The position numbers were made by a program, and so were the translations under genes. From contig JAKPPT010000072.1 of assembly GCA_029547205.1 (NCBI GenBank), positions 1-64,000 on the forward strand: a DNA stretch of 64,000 bases. The letters run 5' to 3'. The first letter of the stretch is position 1; each line of letters starts with the position of its first letter. Shown piece after piece: positions 53,209 through 62,226 of this stretch. The stretch is from Spirochaetota bacterium. Its GTDB lineage: Bacteria; Spirochaetota; Spirochaetia; Treponematales; UBA12059. Under the pieces are notes generated by a model. That model saw only the letters and a list, made by a program, of their open reading frames with translations, was not told the DNA's origin and made no database searches.

Positions 53209-53511
53209 ATGGAGCAGACTGCAGTTATTGTAACATTAGTGGAACTTCTCATGTTTACGATAACTGCAGCACTCTCGATTGCCGTTTGGGTGCAAACTCA
53301 CGAACCAGAGTGGATTCTCATAAGTCTTGGTATACTGACTGGTTTTCTGAGCTTTATACTGATTGTTTTAGCAAAGTATGGACTCCTGCCACTCTATCTC
53401 GTTCCCGATCAGTTGCTCTTTATTTTGCAGGCATTACTGATTGTAATTCCACTTTTATTTTTTGCAAGTGCTTTTATTGTTTATAGCAGGCGGCATGTAA
53501 AATCATTATAG
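53209..53511 (+). CDS. Small membrane protein, three predicted helices
   Basis: From ATG 53209 the protein has 100 residues with hydrophobic segments at about 4-27, 34-56 and 66-92, and a basic end SRRHVKSL. No family is recognised. It follows pheT by 11 bases and probably shares its transcript, but no Shine-Dalgarno is obvious. The convergent ABC-F gene ends 27 bases beyond. Confidence 0.6.
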   Translation: MEQTAVIVTLVELLMFTITAALSIAVWVQTHEPEWILISLGILTGFLSFILIVLAKYGLLPLYLVPDQLLFILQALLIVIPLLFFASAFIVYSRRHVKSL

Positions 53512-53538
53512 TCAGACTGTCTCGTTTCACACTCATAT

Positions 53539-55470
53539 TCAGTTTTCAAAATGGCTGAGTTGTTCTGCAACTGTTTCCCATGCTGTATGTAGTTCGGTGA
53601 GAGTTTTTTCTGTTTCCTGAATTGTAGCGTGAAGTTCTTTTGCTTTAGCTGGGTTAGAATAATTTTCGGGACGTGCAAGCGCAGCTTGCAGTGCTTTTAT
53701 TTTCTGTTCTGTGGTATCAATTTCAGCAAGGAGTTCGCTTTCTTTGCGCTGTAGGCGGCGCAATTCGGCTTTTTTTTGCTTTTCCTGCTCCCGATACTGT
53801 TGAGCAGTACTGAGGGTATCTTCCTGTTTTATTGCTACTGGTGTTTGAATCTCTGCAAATTGTTCTCTTTTTTGAAGATAGTAGGAATAACCGCCATTGT
53901 ACAATCGCGGCTCTTTACCGCATGAAAGTTCAAGAACTTCTTCGGCAAGACTGTCGAGAAAAAACTTATCATGTGAAACAAATATTACAGTTCCTTTGTA
54001 GTTTTTAAGTGCTTCAAGCAAAATATCTTTTGAGTCAAGGTCGAGGTGGTTTGTAGGTTCATCGAGCACAAGCAGATTAGCAGGATGCATGAGCATTTTA
54101 AGGAGTGCAAGCCGCGAGCGTTCACCGCCCGATAAAACTGATACTTTTTTATAAATATCATCACCGCGAAATAGGAATGCTCCAAGAAGGTTTCGCACTT
54201 CAGGTATCAAATCAAATGGGCAGTCAGCTTCTGCTTCATCGAGCACAGTTTTAGAATCATCAAGAGCGTATATGGTATCCTGTGAAAAAAAGCCAATAGA
54301 TACACCAGTTCCATACTTTAGAGTTCCGGTGAAATTTTTATCATATCCGGCAATTATGCGCATAAGTGTGGTTTTTCCGGCTCCATTAGGTCCAACGAGA
54401 GCTAATTTTTTGCCAGAATCGATAATACGCGAAAAGCTTGGTATGACGCAGAACTCACCGTAGTGCTTTGCAATGTTTTCAAGCGTCAGTGCAATGGAAC
54501 CGCAGTGCGGGGGTTCTGGAAGCCGGAAATGCATGCGCTTAAAACCTTCTGGAATAATAATTGGTTCTATTTTTTCGAGCTGCTTTATTCTGCTCTGCAC
54601 GAGGCTCGCTTTTGATTCATTGTATCGGAAACGGTTAATGAATTCTTCGATTCTGGCAATTTCTTCCTGCTGCGCCTCCCATGCAGCAATGAGAGCAGCG
54701 AGTTCTTCTTTTCTGCGTTTTTCATACGCTGAATAGTTGCCTGTATATCGTTCAAGTTTGCCATTCCAGAGTTCATATACTTCTGTAACACATGCATCAA
54801 GAAATGAGCGGTCATGCGATACTATGAGATAGCCACCTTGAAATTTAGTCAGGTACTGTTCAAGCCATGTGCGTGCTTCTATATCAAGATAGTTTGTCGG
54901 CTCATCAAGTAGCATAATGTCGGGAAACTCGAGCAGTACGTGAGCAAGCCCAAGCCGCATCTGCCAGCCTTGTGAAAGTTCATGAACGTGTGCATTAATC
55001 ATTTTTTCTGTAAAACCTAGACCGGTTAAAACATCATAGATGCGCTCTTTTCGGCGCCAGTAGCCAGAATTATCAATTGTTTCAACAAGGTGATTAAACT
55101 CTTCAAGCAGTAGTGTCAGTTTTGTTTCATCGTATTGCTTTTGCTCAAGACGAATTCCCAGCTCATCTCGTTTGGCGATGAGCTCTTCAATATCACGATA
55201 GGCGGTTTCTGCAGCTTCATAGATTGTACAGCCTCTGAATTCAATTCCAGACTGTGGTAGATAGGCAATGCGTGTGCCTTTTTGTACAGCAAGTTCAACA
55301 CTATCAGGTGTAAAAATTCCTGCAAGGATCTTCATCAGTGTTGTTTTGCCCGCACCGTTTGGTCCTGCCAGCGCAGCGCGTGAACCATCTTTCAAATAGA
55401 GTGAGGCATTGTTAAAAATTGTTCGTGCTCCAAATGCATGAGAAAGACCAGTACACTGGACGAATGGCAT
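53539..55470 (-). CDS. ABC-F family ATPase (ribosome-associated)
   Basis: Two ABC domains are joined in one 643-residue soluble chain with no membrane part, the mark of ABC-F. Both Walker A sites read GPNGAGKTTLM; signatures are LSQGWQMRL and LSGGERSRL; Walker B sites are MLLDEPTNYLD and LVLDEPTNHLD. The inter-domain linker (about 235-315) is the helical P-site tRNA interaction element, and a coiled C-terminal extension (about 545-640) follows. Such proteins act on ribosomes during stalling or antibiotic stress; which subfamily this is cannot be told. It overlaps the SH3 lipoprotein gene by one base (TGATG). Confidence 0.93.
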   Translation of the reverse strand: MPFVQCTGLSHAFGARTIFNNASLYLKDGSRAALAGPNGAGKTTLMKILAGIFTPDSVELAVQKGTRIAYLPQSGIEFRGCTIYEAAETAYRDIEELIAKRDELGIRLEQKQYDETKLTLLLEEFNHLVETIDNSGYWRRKERIYDVLTGLGFTEKMINAHVHELSQGWQMRLGLAHVLLEFPDIMLLDEPTNYLDIEARTWLEQYLTKFQGGYLIVSHDRSFLDACVTEVYELWNGKLERYTGNYSAYEKRRKEELAALIAAWEAQQEEIARIEEFINRFRYNESKASLVQSRIKQLEKIEPIIIPEGFKRMHFRLPEPPHCGSIALTLENIAKHYGEFCVIPSFSRIIDSGKKLALVGPNGAGKTTLMRIIAGYDKNFTGTLKYGTGVSIGFFSQDTIYALDDSKTVLDEAEADCPFDLIPEVRNLLGAFLFRGDDIYKKVSVLSGGERSRLALLKMLMHPANLLVLDEPTNHLDLDSKDILLEALKNYKGTVIFVSHDKFFLDSLAEEVLELSCGKEPRLYNGGYSYYLQKREQFAEIQTPVAIKQEDTLSTAQQYREQEKQKKAELRRLQRKESELLAEIDTTEQKIKALQAALARPENYSNPAKAKELHATIQETEKTLTELHTAWETVAEQLSHFEN

Positions 55471-56843
55471 CAGCGTAACCCTATCGAAAACTCCAGCAGA
55501 TTAGTACCGGAAATCGTACGTACTTGCTCGTATATGCAATCATCAGCAGTGAGTGGCATTAATATGAGCTTATCATTGCTAATTTTGTACACAAAGCTCC
55601 TCGATTGTTCTGGCTTTTTATCAAAAGAGAGTGTAAATGCACCCTGCCACTGTTCTTTTAGTTCCCCGGTTAAAAACCTGTCCATTACGATAGTACCTAC
55701 GGTTCCAGCATCATCAGGGAGTATTTCAGGAACGAGCGCACTGTATTGTTCCCATGAAAATTTTCCGCTCTCATACAGTGTTAGTGTTCCATACGTAGAA
55801 CTTACAAACATGGTGCCATTTGCTAAAAAATTTTTAAGCCGTGTGATTCTATTTATTTTTTCGGTTGTAATAAGCTTTTGAATGTCGATTGTACTGACAG
55901 AAAATAAAAGTGCAACATCATCGTTTGCTGTATGTTCTACAAAGGGAAAATTTTCAGGAATATTCTGCATATCTTCTCGCGGCGGAATGCACATAAGCTT
56001 ATTATCTGCAGTAACCATGAAGCGGAGCTTTGAAGGTTCAGCGCGGTAGCTTCCATCAGTATCTCTAAAGAATTGTTCTACAGGGTATGCTTTTGAAAAC
56101 CATGGCAAATTGATAAATATTCTTGATTCAGATGCATAATAGAAAAATCCAAATGAGGTTTGAAACATGGTAAGATCATAGATTCCCTGTTCTGCCAGCT
56201 CAGAAAAATATACAGGTCTCCAGGTTTTTTGAAGAAAATCTGGTTCTGGTACAGGCTGCTGTTGTGTTGATGTACTGGTAATCGATTGTGCAATATCAAT
56301 AATTGTAAATTGATTTGAAAAAATATATCCGCGGGTACCATCTGAGGCAAGAACGAGGTACCAATCTCCCGGCAATGCTTGATTACCAGTCCGCACTTCG
56401 ACGCCTTTTACCTTTTTGAGTACTTTACATCGCTCATTTTCAAGGAATCGGTACACTTGTTTTGAGAGATTATCCGGTTCCTGACGCATGATGAGTCCCT
56501 GTCGTTTAGCCTGTGCAAATAAGCTAACATAGGTTGCATAAGCTTTTGCTTCCTCATTAGCTTTTCGTTTGCTTGAAAATTGTTTTACACGCCAGAGATC
56601 AATTTCTTCTTTACCATTGGTGCCAGGTACACCAGCAATCCAGCACCGTGTGATGTTGGATTTAAAGTACAGGGGTACAACTGTTCCTGTAGCAATTCGA
56701 GAATCTTGAGCAGACCATAAAATAAGTCCCCAGCCCTCGCGTGGAGCACAGGAAATCGTAAGCAGTGCGAGGATCCCTATAAACCATAAAAAAATGCTAT
56801 TTTTGTATGAAACACGATCGTGGTGTACAGTATAATTCATCAT
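55470..56843 (-). CDS. SH3-domain lipoprotein
   Basis: The 457-residue protein has a long basic N-terminus, then a hydrophobic stretch ending in LTISC (Cys32), so it is probably a lipoprotein. Residues about 130-185 form a bacterial SH3-like domain (NERCKVLKKVKGVEVRTG, then GDWYLVLASDGTRGYIFSNQF), which often binds cell-wall peptides. The rest is beta-rich with no recognised family. The start may be the first or second of two adjacent ATG codons. Its promoter leaves almost no leader. The next gene is the ABC-F ATPase. Confidence 0.78.
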   Translation of the reverse strand: MMNYTVHHDRVSYKNSIFLWFIGILALLTISCAPREGWGLILWSAQDSRIATGTVVPLYFKSNITRCWIAGVPGTNGKEEIDLWRVKQFSSKRKANEEAKAYATYVSLFAQAKRQGLIMRQEPDNLSKQVYRFLENERCKVLKKVKGVEVRTGNQALPGDWYLVLASDGTRGYIFSNQFTIIDIAQSITSTSTQQQPVPEPDFLQKTWRPVYFSELAEQGIYDLTMFQTSFGFFYYASESRIFINLPWFSKAYPVEQFFRDTDGSYRAEPSKLRFMVTADNKLMCIPPREDMQNIPENFPFVEHTANDDVALLFSVSTIDIQKLITTEKINRITRLKNFLANGTMFVSSTYGTLTLYESGKFSWEQYSALVPEILPDDAGTVGTIVMDRFLTGELKEQWQGAFTLSFDKKPEQSRSFVYKISNDKLILMPLTADDCIYEQVRTISGTNLLEFSIGLR

Positions 56844-56851
56844 AGGTGTAT

Positions 56852-56880
56852 ACTATACAAAACTTACAAGCTCTTGTCAT
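56852..56880 (-). promoter_or_regulatory. Leaderless-type promoter of the SH3 lipoprotein gene
   Basis: On the minus strand ATGACA (56880-56875) and TATAGT (56857-56852) are 17 bases apart, and only eight bases lie between the -10 box and the ATG at 56843. The -35 box overlaps the -35 of the divergent ppx promoter, so the two may compete. Confidence 0.5.
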
Positions 56881-56902
56881 GTAGTACGGTTCTCTGTACT
56901 AT
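56874..56902 (+). promoter_or_regulatory. Promoter of ppx-ppk
   Basis: TTGTCA (56874-56879) and TACTAT (56897-56902) with a 17-base spacer, 19 bases before the ATG at 56922. It faces the SH3 gene promoter with overlapping -35 boxes. Confidence 0.55.
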
Positions 56903-56921
56903 AGACAGTAGGGTTACATAC

Positions 56922-58457
56922 ATGATGCAAAAAACAACAGCCGTTCTTGAAATTGGATCATCAGGTATTCGTCTGCTTATTGCTAATATTAATACCGGCA
57001 CAGAATTATTCGACATACTGGAAAATGAGTCTAAGCCTACTATGCTCGGTTCTGATGTTTTTTTGCACGGTATGGTATCGCTTCCGGTAATCAATGAGTG
57101 TGTAGAGACGCTCCATGTGTACAAAGAGCTCCTGCAGTCATATGGTTTGCACGTCAGACAGGTTCATGTAATTGCTACGAGTGCTCTTCGAGAAGCTTCT
57201 AATAAAGATAATTTTGTAGATATTGTGCTCATGCGCACAGGGTTTAAAATTAAAATTCTGGAAGATCTTGAAGAAAACCATTACATGTATTTTGCAGTAA
57301 TGCATGCACTCACCCGAGAATCAGAAAATCTAACTGCTAAAAATGCAATGGTAATTGAAACCGGAGGTGGTTCTACTGAAATTTTGCTCATAAAAAAAGG
57401 TCAGATTGAGGCTGTCCATTCATTTCAATTAGGAACCATACGAATTGCTTCGGCAGTGCAGGCAGTAGATGGATTTCCGGAATCTATCAATAGAATTATT
57501 CAGGATCAGGTGAGTACGATTGTATCAAAACTAAATGCTGAACTTCCGTTACAGAGTATAGAACATGTAATCATTATGGGAAGTGATGCCCGGCTGCTGG
57601 CATCGACTGAACATGTTGATTTTTATGACACATACTGGAAACTCACAACACAAGAATTTATTACAAACAGTGAAAAACTTGCACAATACTCAGAAATGCA
57701 GTGTATTCAGCAATTTGATATTGATGCCTGTGACGCTGTTACCATGCGGTATGGACTTCTCATACTGAGAGAATTTATCAGGCATACGCATGCAGATACA
57801 GTGTTTATTCCTGTATACTCGATGCGGGAAGGCTTTTTATTAAGTCTTGTTGTATCCGAAAAAAATAAAATTCAAAATGAGTTAAAAAAACATATAGTAG
57901 CATCTGCAAGGAGCATTGGAAAAAAATTTCATTTTGATGAAAATCATGCAAACTGGGTAAGAAAAAACATGCTGAAACTGTTTGATAGTCTTGAGTTCAT
58001 TCATCATCTTTCAAAGCGAGACCGCTTATTGGCTGAAATTGCTGCACTGCTACATGATATTGGTGTATACATTCGTTCTGGCAGTCACCATAAACATTCT
58101 GAATATATTATCAGCAATAGCGAAATATTTAGTATATCTAATGAAGAACGCATTATGATTGCGTGTATTGCTCGGTATCATAGAAAGGGCGGTCCAAATC
58201 CTTCTCATGCCAATTTTATGTATCTCGATAAAGCTGATAGAATTCGTGTGCTTAAATTATCAGCATTACTTCGCATAGCTGATGTGCTTGACCATAATCA
58301 CAACCAATCAATTCGGGTAGTTTCTGCAGAAAGAAAAAGTAATACAATTATAATTTATACTGACAATCCATATGAGCTAAGCTTATTAAAACAGGACATT
58401 GAAAAGAAAGCTGATATTTTTGAATATGTTTATGGATATTCACTGACGGTGGTGTAA
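56922..58457 (+). CDS. ppx: Ppx/GppA-type exopolyphosphatase with HD domain
   Basis: The 511-residue protein has the actin-like ASKHA fold of Ppx/GppA. LEIGSSGIRLLIAN is the first phosphate loop, VIATSALREASN the middle part and VIETGGGSTEILL the second loop. A C-terminal HD domain (about 325-450) has LAEIAALLHDIGVYI and HHKHSEYII, as in E. coli PPX, and helps bind long chains. It should remove phosphate from polyphosphate ends or hydrolyse pppGpp. ATG 56922 fits the promoter; the upstream frame runs into the divergent region. The stop overlaps ppk by one base (TAATG), so synthesis and breakdown enzymes are coupled. Confidence 0.9.
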   Translation: MMQKTTAVLEIGSSGIRLLIANINTGTELFDILENESKPTMLGSDVFLHGMVSLPVINECVETLHVYKELLQSYGLHVRQVHVIATSALREASNKDNFVDIVLMRTGFKIKILEDLEENHYMYFAVMHALTRESENLTAKNAMVIETGGGSTEILLIKKGQIEAVHSFQLGTIRIASAVQAVDGFPESINRIIQDQVSTIVSKLNAELPLQSIEHVIIMGSDARLLASTEHVDFYDTYWKLTTQEFITNSEKLAQYSEMQCIQQFDIDACDAVTMRYGLLILREFIRHTHADTVFIPVYSMREGFLLSLVVSEKNKIQNELKKHIVASARSIGKKFHFDENHANWVRKNMLKLFDSLEFIHHLSKRDRLLAEIAALLHDIGVYIRSGSHHKHSEYIISNSEIFSISNEERIMIACIARYHRKGGPNPSHANFMYLDKADRIRVLKLSALLRIADVLDHNHNQSIRVVSAERKSNTIIIYTDNPYELSLLKQDIEKKADIFEYVYGYSLTVV

Positions 58458-60592
58458 TGATGAAAGATAGTAATCTAGAAGAGTATTATGGCAACAGAGA
58501 AAAAGCAATTTTAGCATTTAATAAAATGATTCTTGAAGAAGCATGTAAACAAGATGTACCGTTGCTGGAACGTCTCAAATTTCTGAGCATTTTAAGTGGA
58601 AATCTTGATGAGTTTTTCATGATTAGGGTTTCAGGACTTCGGTCTGCACTGCTTGAAGACCAGGTTTCTGCAATCAATGATAAAAAAGGCAATCAGGGTA
58701 GACATAAAGAACTTCTTAACGAACTATATCAGGAAGTCCATGAAATACATGCTAAACAGTATGCGATTCTCAACAATGAAATATTTCCAGGACTCGAGAT
58801 GTATGGAGTTAAAATATTAAAACCAGATAACTGGTCAGCTGAAATATATCAATATCTCGAGACATTATTTGTTAATGAAATTGCACCACTCCTTACACCA
58901 ATAGCAGTATTTGAAAATACATCGAACGTATTTACTGCCATTGGAAATCTTTCATTACATGCTGCTTTTTGGTTTAAGGAAGAAGAAATTCAGGAATATA
59001 AGAATAACGAACCATCTCCTTCACTTGTTTTTATACAGTTTCCTAAGAACTGTAATAGGTTCTATAAAATTCCAACATTACAAAATACTTTTGTTCTGCT
59101 CGATGATATTATAGTAACCTTTTGTGCATCATTATATCCCGGTAGGGAAATTGCAGATATAATTTTATTTAAAATTACTCGTGATGCAGATATTAGTGTT
59201 GATGAACTTAATGACGACGATTTTGTTTCTGCAATGGAAGATGTGCTTATAAACAGGCAGCTGTCACTCCCTTTGCGAATGACCTGTAATGGCACCTCGG
59301 ATCGTCTAATCAATTATGTTGCGCAGATTTTTAATCTTCATGAACAGGAGATATTTCGTTTTAATGGTCCGCTCGATCTTAAAGCTTTTATGCAATTATA
59401 TGATACAATAACAATTGAAGAGCTAAAATTTCCTACACTCAAACAGGCAACTTTTCCTTATGATTTCAATGAGTTGTGGGATGCTGTGAAACGTGATGAT
59501 ATTCTCTTGCAATTTCCCTATGATTCTTTTGAAACAGTAGAAAAACTCTTCGAACTTGCTGCAAAAGATCCAGATGTGCTGGCAATAAAAACGACGCTGT
59601 ATCGTGTTGCTCCTGATTCATCAATTGTTCGCTCTTTAACGAAAGCTGCGCGCGCAGGAAAACAGGTAACAGCGGTCGTTGAACTTAAAGCACGCTTTGA
59701 TGAAGCACTTAATATTCATTGGGCAAGTAAGCTGGAGCAGGCAGGTGCAATTGTAGTGTATGGTGTAATGCATTATAAGATTCACGCTAAAACATGTCTC
59801 ATCATCAGGCGTGAACGGAATACAATAAAACGATATTCCTATATTGCAACCGGTAACTTAAATGAAAAAACTGCTCAGACATATGTTGATATTGGGCTTT
59901 TAACTGCGCACAGCGGTATTTGCCATGATGTTTCATCTTTTTTTAATGTACTTACAGGCCTATCTACTAAAAAAAGTTTTAATCATCTTGTTATGGCTCC
60001 TTTTTCGCTCCGTTCTAAAATTGAAGAACTCATCGAACGAGAAATCGCTAAGTCATCTCCAGAACAGCCTGGCTTGATAATTGCTAAACTTAATGCACTC
60101 AATGATTATGCAATTATTCAGGCTCTCTACCGAGCATCTCAACATGGTGTTCACATAAAACTGTTTGTTCGCGGAATTTGTCAGCTTATACCAGGAATTC
60201 CTGGATTATCGGAGACTATTGAAGTTCGATCTTTGGTTGGCAGGTTTTTAGAACATTCCAGGATTTATTATTTTCGCAATGGAGGTACTGAGGATCTCTA
60301 TGTTTCCAGTGCAGATTGGATGGAACGTAATTTTGATAAGCGAGTTGAGCTCATGCTCTCAATACAGAGCCAGCAAGCTAAAGAAAAAGTAAAAGCTATA
60401 CTTATGCTCTATTTCAAAGATACTAAACAAGCACGCATATTAGGTTCAGATATGGAATGGCATTCGATTTCAGATACTGGAAATCAATTTTCTGTGCAGG
60501 AATATTTCATGCACAATGCAGCATTACAGCACGTGAAAAATATAAATAAACCACTATTAATTCCGCGCAAAAAAAAGCATAACCCACGATAA
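58457..60592 (+). CDS. ppk: Polyphosphate kinase 1
   Basis: PPK1 reversibly makes polyphosphate from ATP. The 711-residue protein has normal length and order: N domain with LSGNLDEFFMIRVSGL, a head domain, then two phospholipase-D-like catalytic domains. The phosphorylated His lies in MHYKIHAKTCLI (about 433-444), and SYIATGNLNEKTA follows. SSADWMERNFDKRVEL is near the C-terminus. All catalytic parts are visible. With ppx in the same operon the cell can turn over polyphosphate. The tail is basic (RKKKHNPR). Confidence 0.97.
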   Translation: MMKDSNLEEYYGNREKAILAFNKMILEEACKQDVPLLERLKFLSILSGNLDEFFMIRVSGLRSALLEDQVSAINDKKGNQGRHKELLNELYQEVHEIHAKQYAILNNEIFPGLEMYGVKILKPDNWSAEIYQYLETLFVNEIAPLLTPIAVFENTSNVFTAIGNLSLHAAFWFKEEEIQEYKNNEPSPSLVFIQFPKNCNRFYKIPTLQNTFVLLDDIIVTFCASLYPGREIADIILFKITRDADISVDELNDDDFVSAMEDVLINRQLSLPLRMTCNGTSDRLINYVAQIFNLHEQEIFRFNGPLDLKAFMQLYDTITIEELKFPTLKQATFPYDFNELWDAVKRDDILLQFPYDSFETVEKLFELAAKDPDVLAIKTTLYRVAPDSSIVRSLTKAARAGKQVTAVVELKARFDEALNIHWASKLEQAGAIVVYGVMHYKIHAKTCLIIRRERNTIKRYSYIATGNLNEKTAQTYVDIGLLTAHSGICHDVSSFFNVLTGLSTKKSFNHLVMAPFSLRSKIEELIEREIAKSSPEQPGLIIAKLNALNDYAIIQALYRASQHGVHIKLFVRGICQLIPGIPGLSETIEVRSLVGRFLEHSRIYYFRNGGTEDLYVSSADWMERNFDKRVELMLSIQSQQAKEKVKAILMLYFKDTKQARILGSDMEWHSISDTGNQFSVQEYFMHNAALQHVKNINKPLLIPRKKKHNPR

Positions 60593-60634
60593 TACCATCG
60601 ATATGCCAGAATGTATTTTAGCTGTAAAAACTTA

Positions 60635-60666
60635 TTGTTGTACTATTGTTCGTTACTATAGTACAA
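60635..60666 (+). promoter_or_regulatory. Palindrome over the glgA promoter
   Basis: A perfect nine-base inverted repeat, TTGTACTAT (60638-60646) and ATAGTACAA (60658-60666), spaced by 11 bases, overlaps a likely promoter: TTGTTG (60635-60640), 16 bases, TATAGT (60657-60662). One arm covers the -35 and the other the -10, as in a repressor operator. It lacks a T tract, so a terminator is unlikely. Confidence 0.5.
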
Positions 60667-60734
60667 TAAAACTGTATTATTGTAAGTGCTATTATGGCTA
60701 GAAAGAAATTCAAACTATTGGTAAGGAGTAGTGT

Positions 60735-62192
60735 GTGAAAATTCTCATGGTCACAAGTGAGGCTGTACCGTTTGCAAAATCTGGAGGTTTGGGAGATGCA
60801 GTTGCATCACTGGCAAAGGCACTCAAGAGAGCAGGGGCTGATGTACGAATAGTGCTTCCACGGTATTACAACATCAATAAAGCTATGCTCAATGCAATTC
60901 CTGGACCAATGGGTGTTCCAATGGGAGATGGTGAAGCCTGGTGTGCTGTATTAGAAAGCAAACTGCCAGGTTCTGATGTTCCTGTATATTTTATTGACCA
61001 TGAAGGATTTTTTGGACGCGATGGCATTTATGGAGATAAAGCTGTACCGGATTTTCCAGATAATCCGTATTGCTATGCCTTTTTTTGTAGAGCTGCATTT
61101 CAACTGTGCCGGAAACTAGAATGGATTCCCGATATCATGCATGCACATGATTGGCCTGCGTCACTCGTACCTGTTTATAAGCGGTATCTGGAAGCCCATG
61201 GAGATTTTGCACACACACATACGGTTCTTACAATTCATAACTTAGGATATCAGGGCATTTACAATAAAGATGTATTTCCATATTTTGGACTGCCATGGGA
61301 AGCCTATCATGGTGCTGGGCTTGAATATTTTGGATCGATAAATTTACTGCAGGCAGGAATTGCAACAGCAGAAAAAATAACAACGGTTTCACCGACATAT
61401 GCAAGAGAGATACAAACAAGCATACTGGGTTGTACACTCGATGGACTTTTGAGGCACAGGAGTAACAATCTTGTAGGTATTTTAAATGGAGCCGATTATG
61501 ATGAATGGAACCCAGAAACCGATAAATATATTCCAGCACACTTTAACAGTAAAGATTTATCTGGAAAGGCCGTTTGTAAAGAAGCATTACAAAAAGAGTT
61601 CGGCCTAGCAGTAGATCCTGAAGTTCCACTTATAGGAATGGTTGCACGGTTGACCGATCAAAAAGGAATTGGAGATTTATTCGGGCCCATGCATGGAGCT
61701 GCATACCATATCTGTACAAAAATGAACGTACAGTTTGTTGTAGTTGGATCTGGCGATGTATGGTGCGAACGCGAACTAGAATCACTTTCTGGTAAACTGA
61801 GTAATTTTAAGGTAAAACTTGGCTATTTTGAGAAAACAGCTCATCTCATTGAAGCTGGATCTGATTTATTTATGATGCCGAGCAAATATGAACCCTGTGG
61901 ATTAAATCAGCTATATTCATTGCGGTATGGAACGCTACCAATTGTGCGGAGAACGGGAGGTCTTGCAGATACTGTTTCAAACTACAACGAAGAAAAGGGT
62001 ACTGGTACAGGTTTTGTGTTTGATAATTTAACTCCGCAGGCAATATTTGACACAACAGGGTGGGCTGTATATACCTATTACAATCGTAAGGATCATTTTA
62101 TTGCAATGCAGAAAGCAGCTATGGAACAACGGTTTAGCTGGGATAAATCTGTTAGCGAGTATATGGCATTGTACTCGCTTCTTGTAAAATAG
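60735..62192 (+). CDS. glgA: Glycogen synthase (ADP-glucose, GT5 family)
   Basis: GlgA extends alpha-1,4-glucan chains with ADP-glucose. The 485-residue protein has the ADP-glucose loop as KSGGLGDAVASLAKAL near the N-terminus (Lys replaced pattern of KTGGL), HAHDWPASLVP, and the C-terminal catalytic region SKYEPCGLNQLYSLRYG with RRTGGLADTV. Length is normal. The start is GTG after AAGGAG. Glycogen genes other than this one are not in the window. Its promoter carries a palindrome at 60638-60666. Confidence 0.95.
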   Translation: MKILMVTSEAVPFAKSGGLGDAVASLAKALKRAGADVRIVLPRYYNINKAMLNAIPGPMGVPMGDGEAWCAVLESKLPGSDVPVYFIDHEGFFGRDGIYGDKAVPDFPDNPYCYAFFCRAAFQLCRKLEWIPDIMHAHDWPASLVPVYKRYLEAHGDFAHTHTVLTIHNLGYQGIYNKDVFPYFGLPWEAYHGAGLEYFGSINLLQAGIATAEKITTVSPTYAREIQTSILGCTLDGLLRHRSNNLVGILNGADYDEWNPETDKYIPAHFNSKDLSGKAVCKEALQKEFGLAVDPEVPLIGMVARLTDQKGIGDLFGPMHGAAYHICTKMNVQFVVVGSGDVWCERELESLSGKLSNFKVKLGYFEKTAHLIEAGSDLFMMPSKYEPCGLNQLYSLRYGTLPIVRRTGGLADTVSNYNEEKGTGTGFVFDNLTPQAIFDTTGWAVYTYYNRKDHFIAMQKAAMEQRFSWDKSVSEYMALYSLLVK

Positions 62193-62226
62193 AACTTTAT
62201 GAGCAACAAGATTTTGGGAGGAAAAT

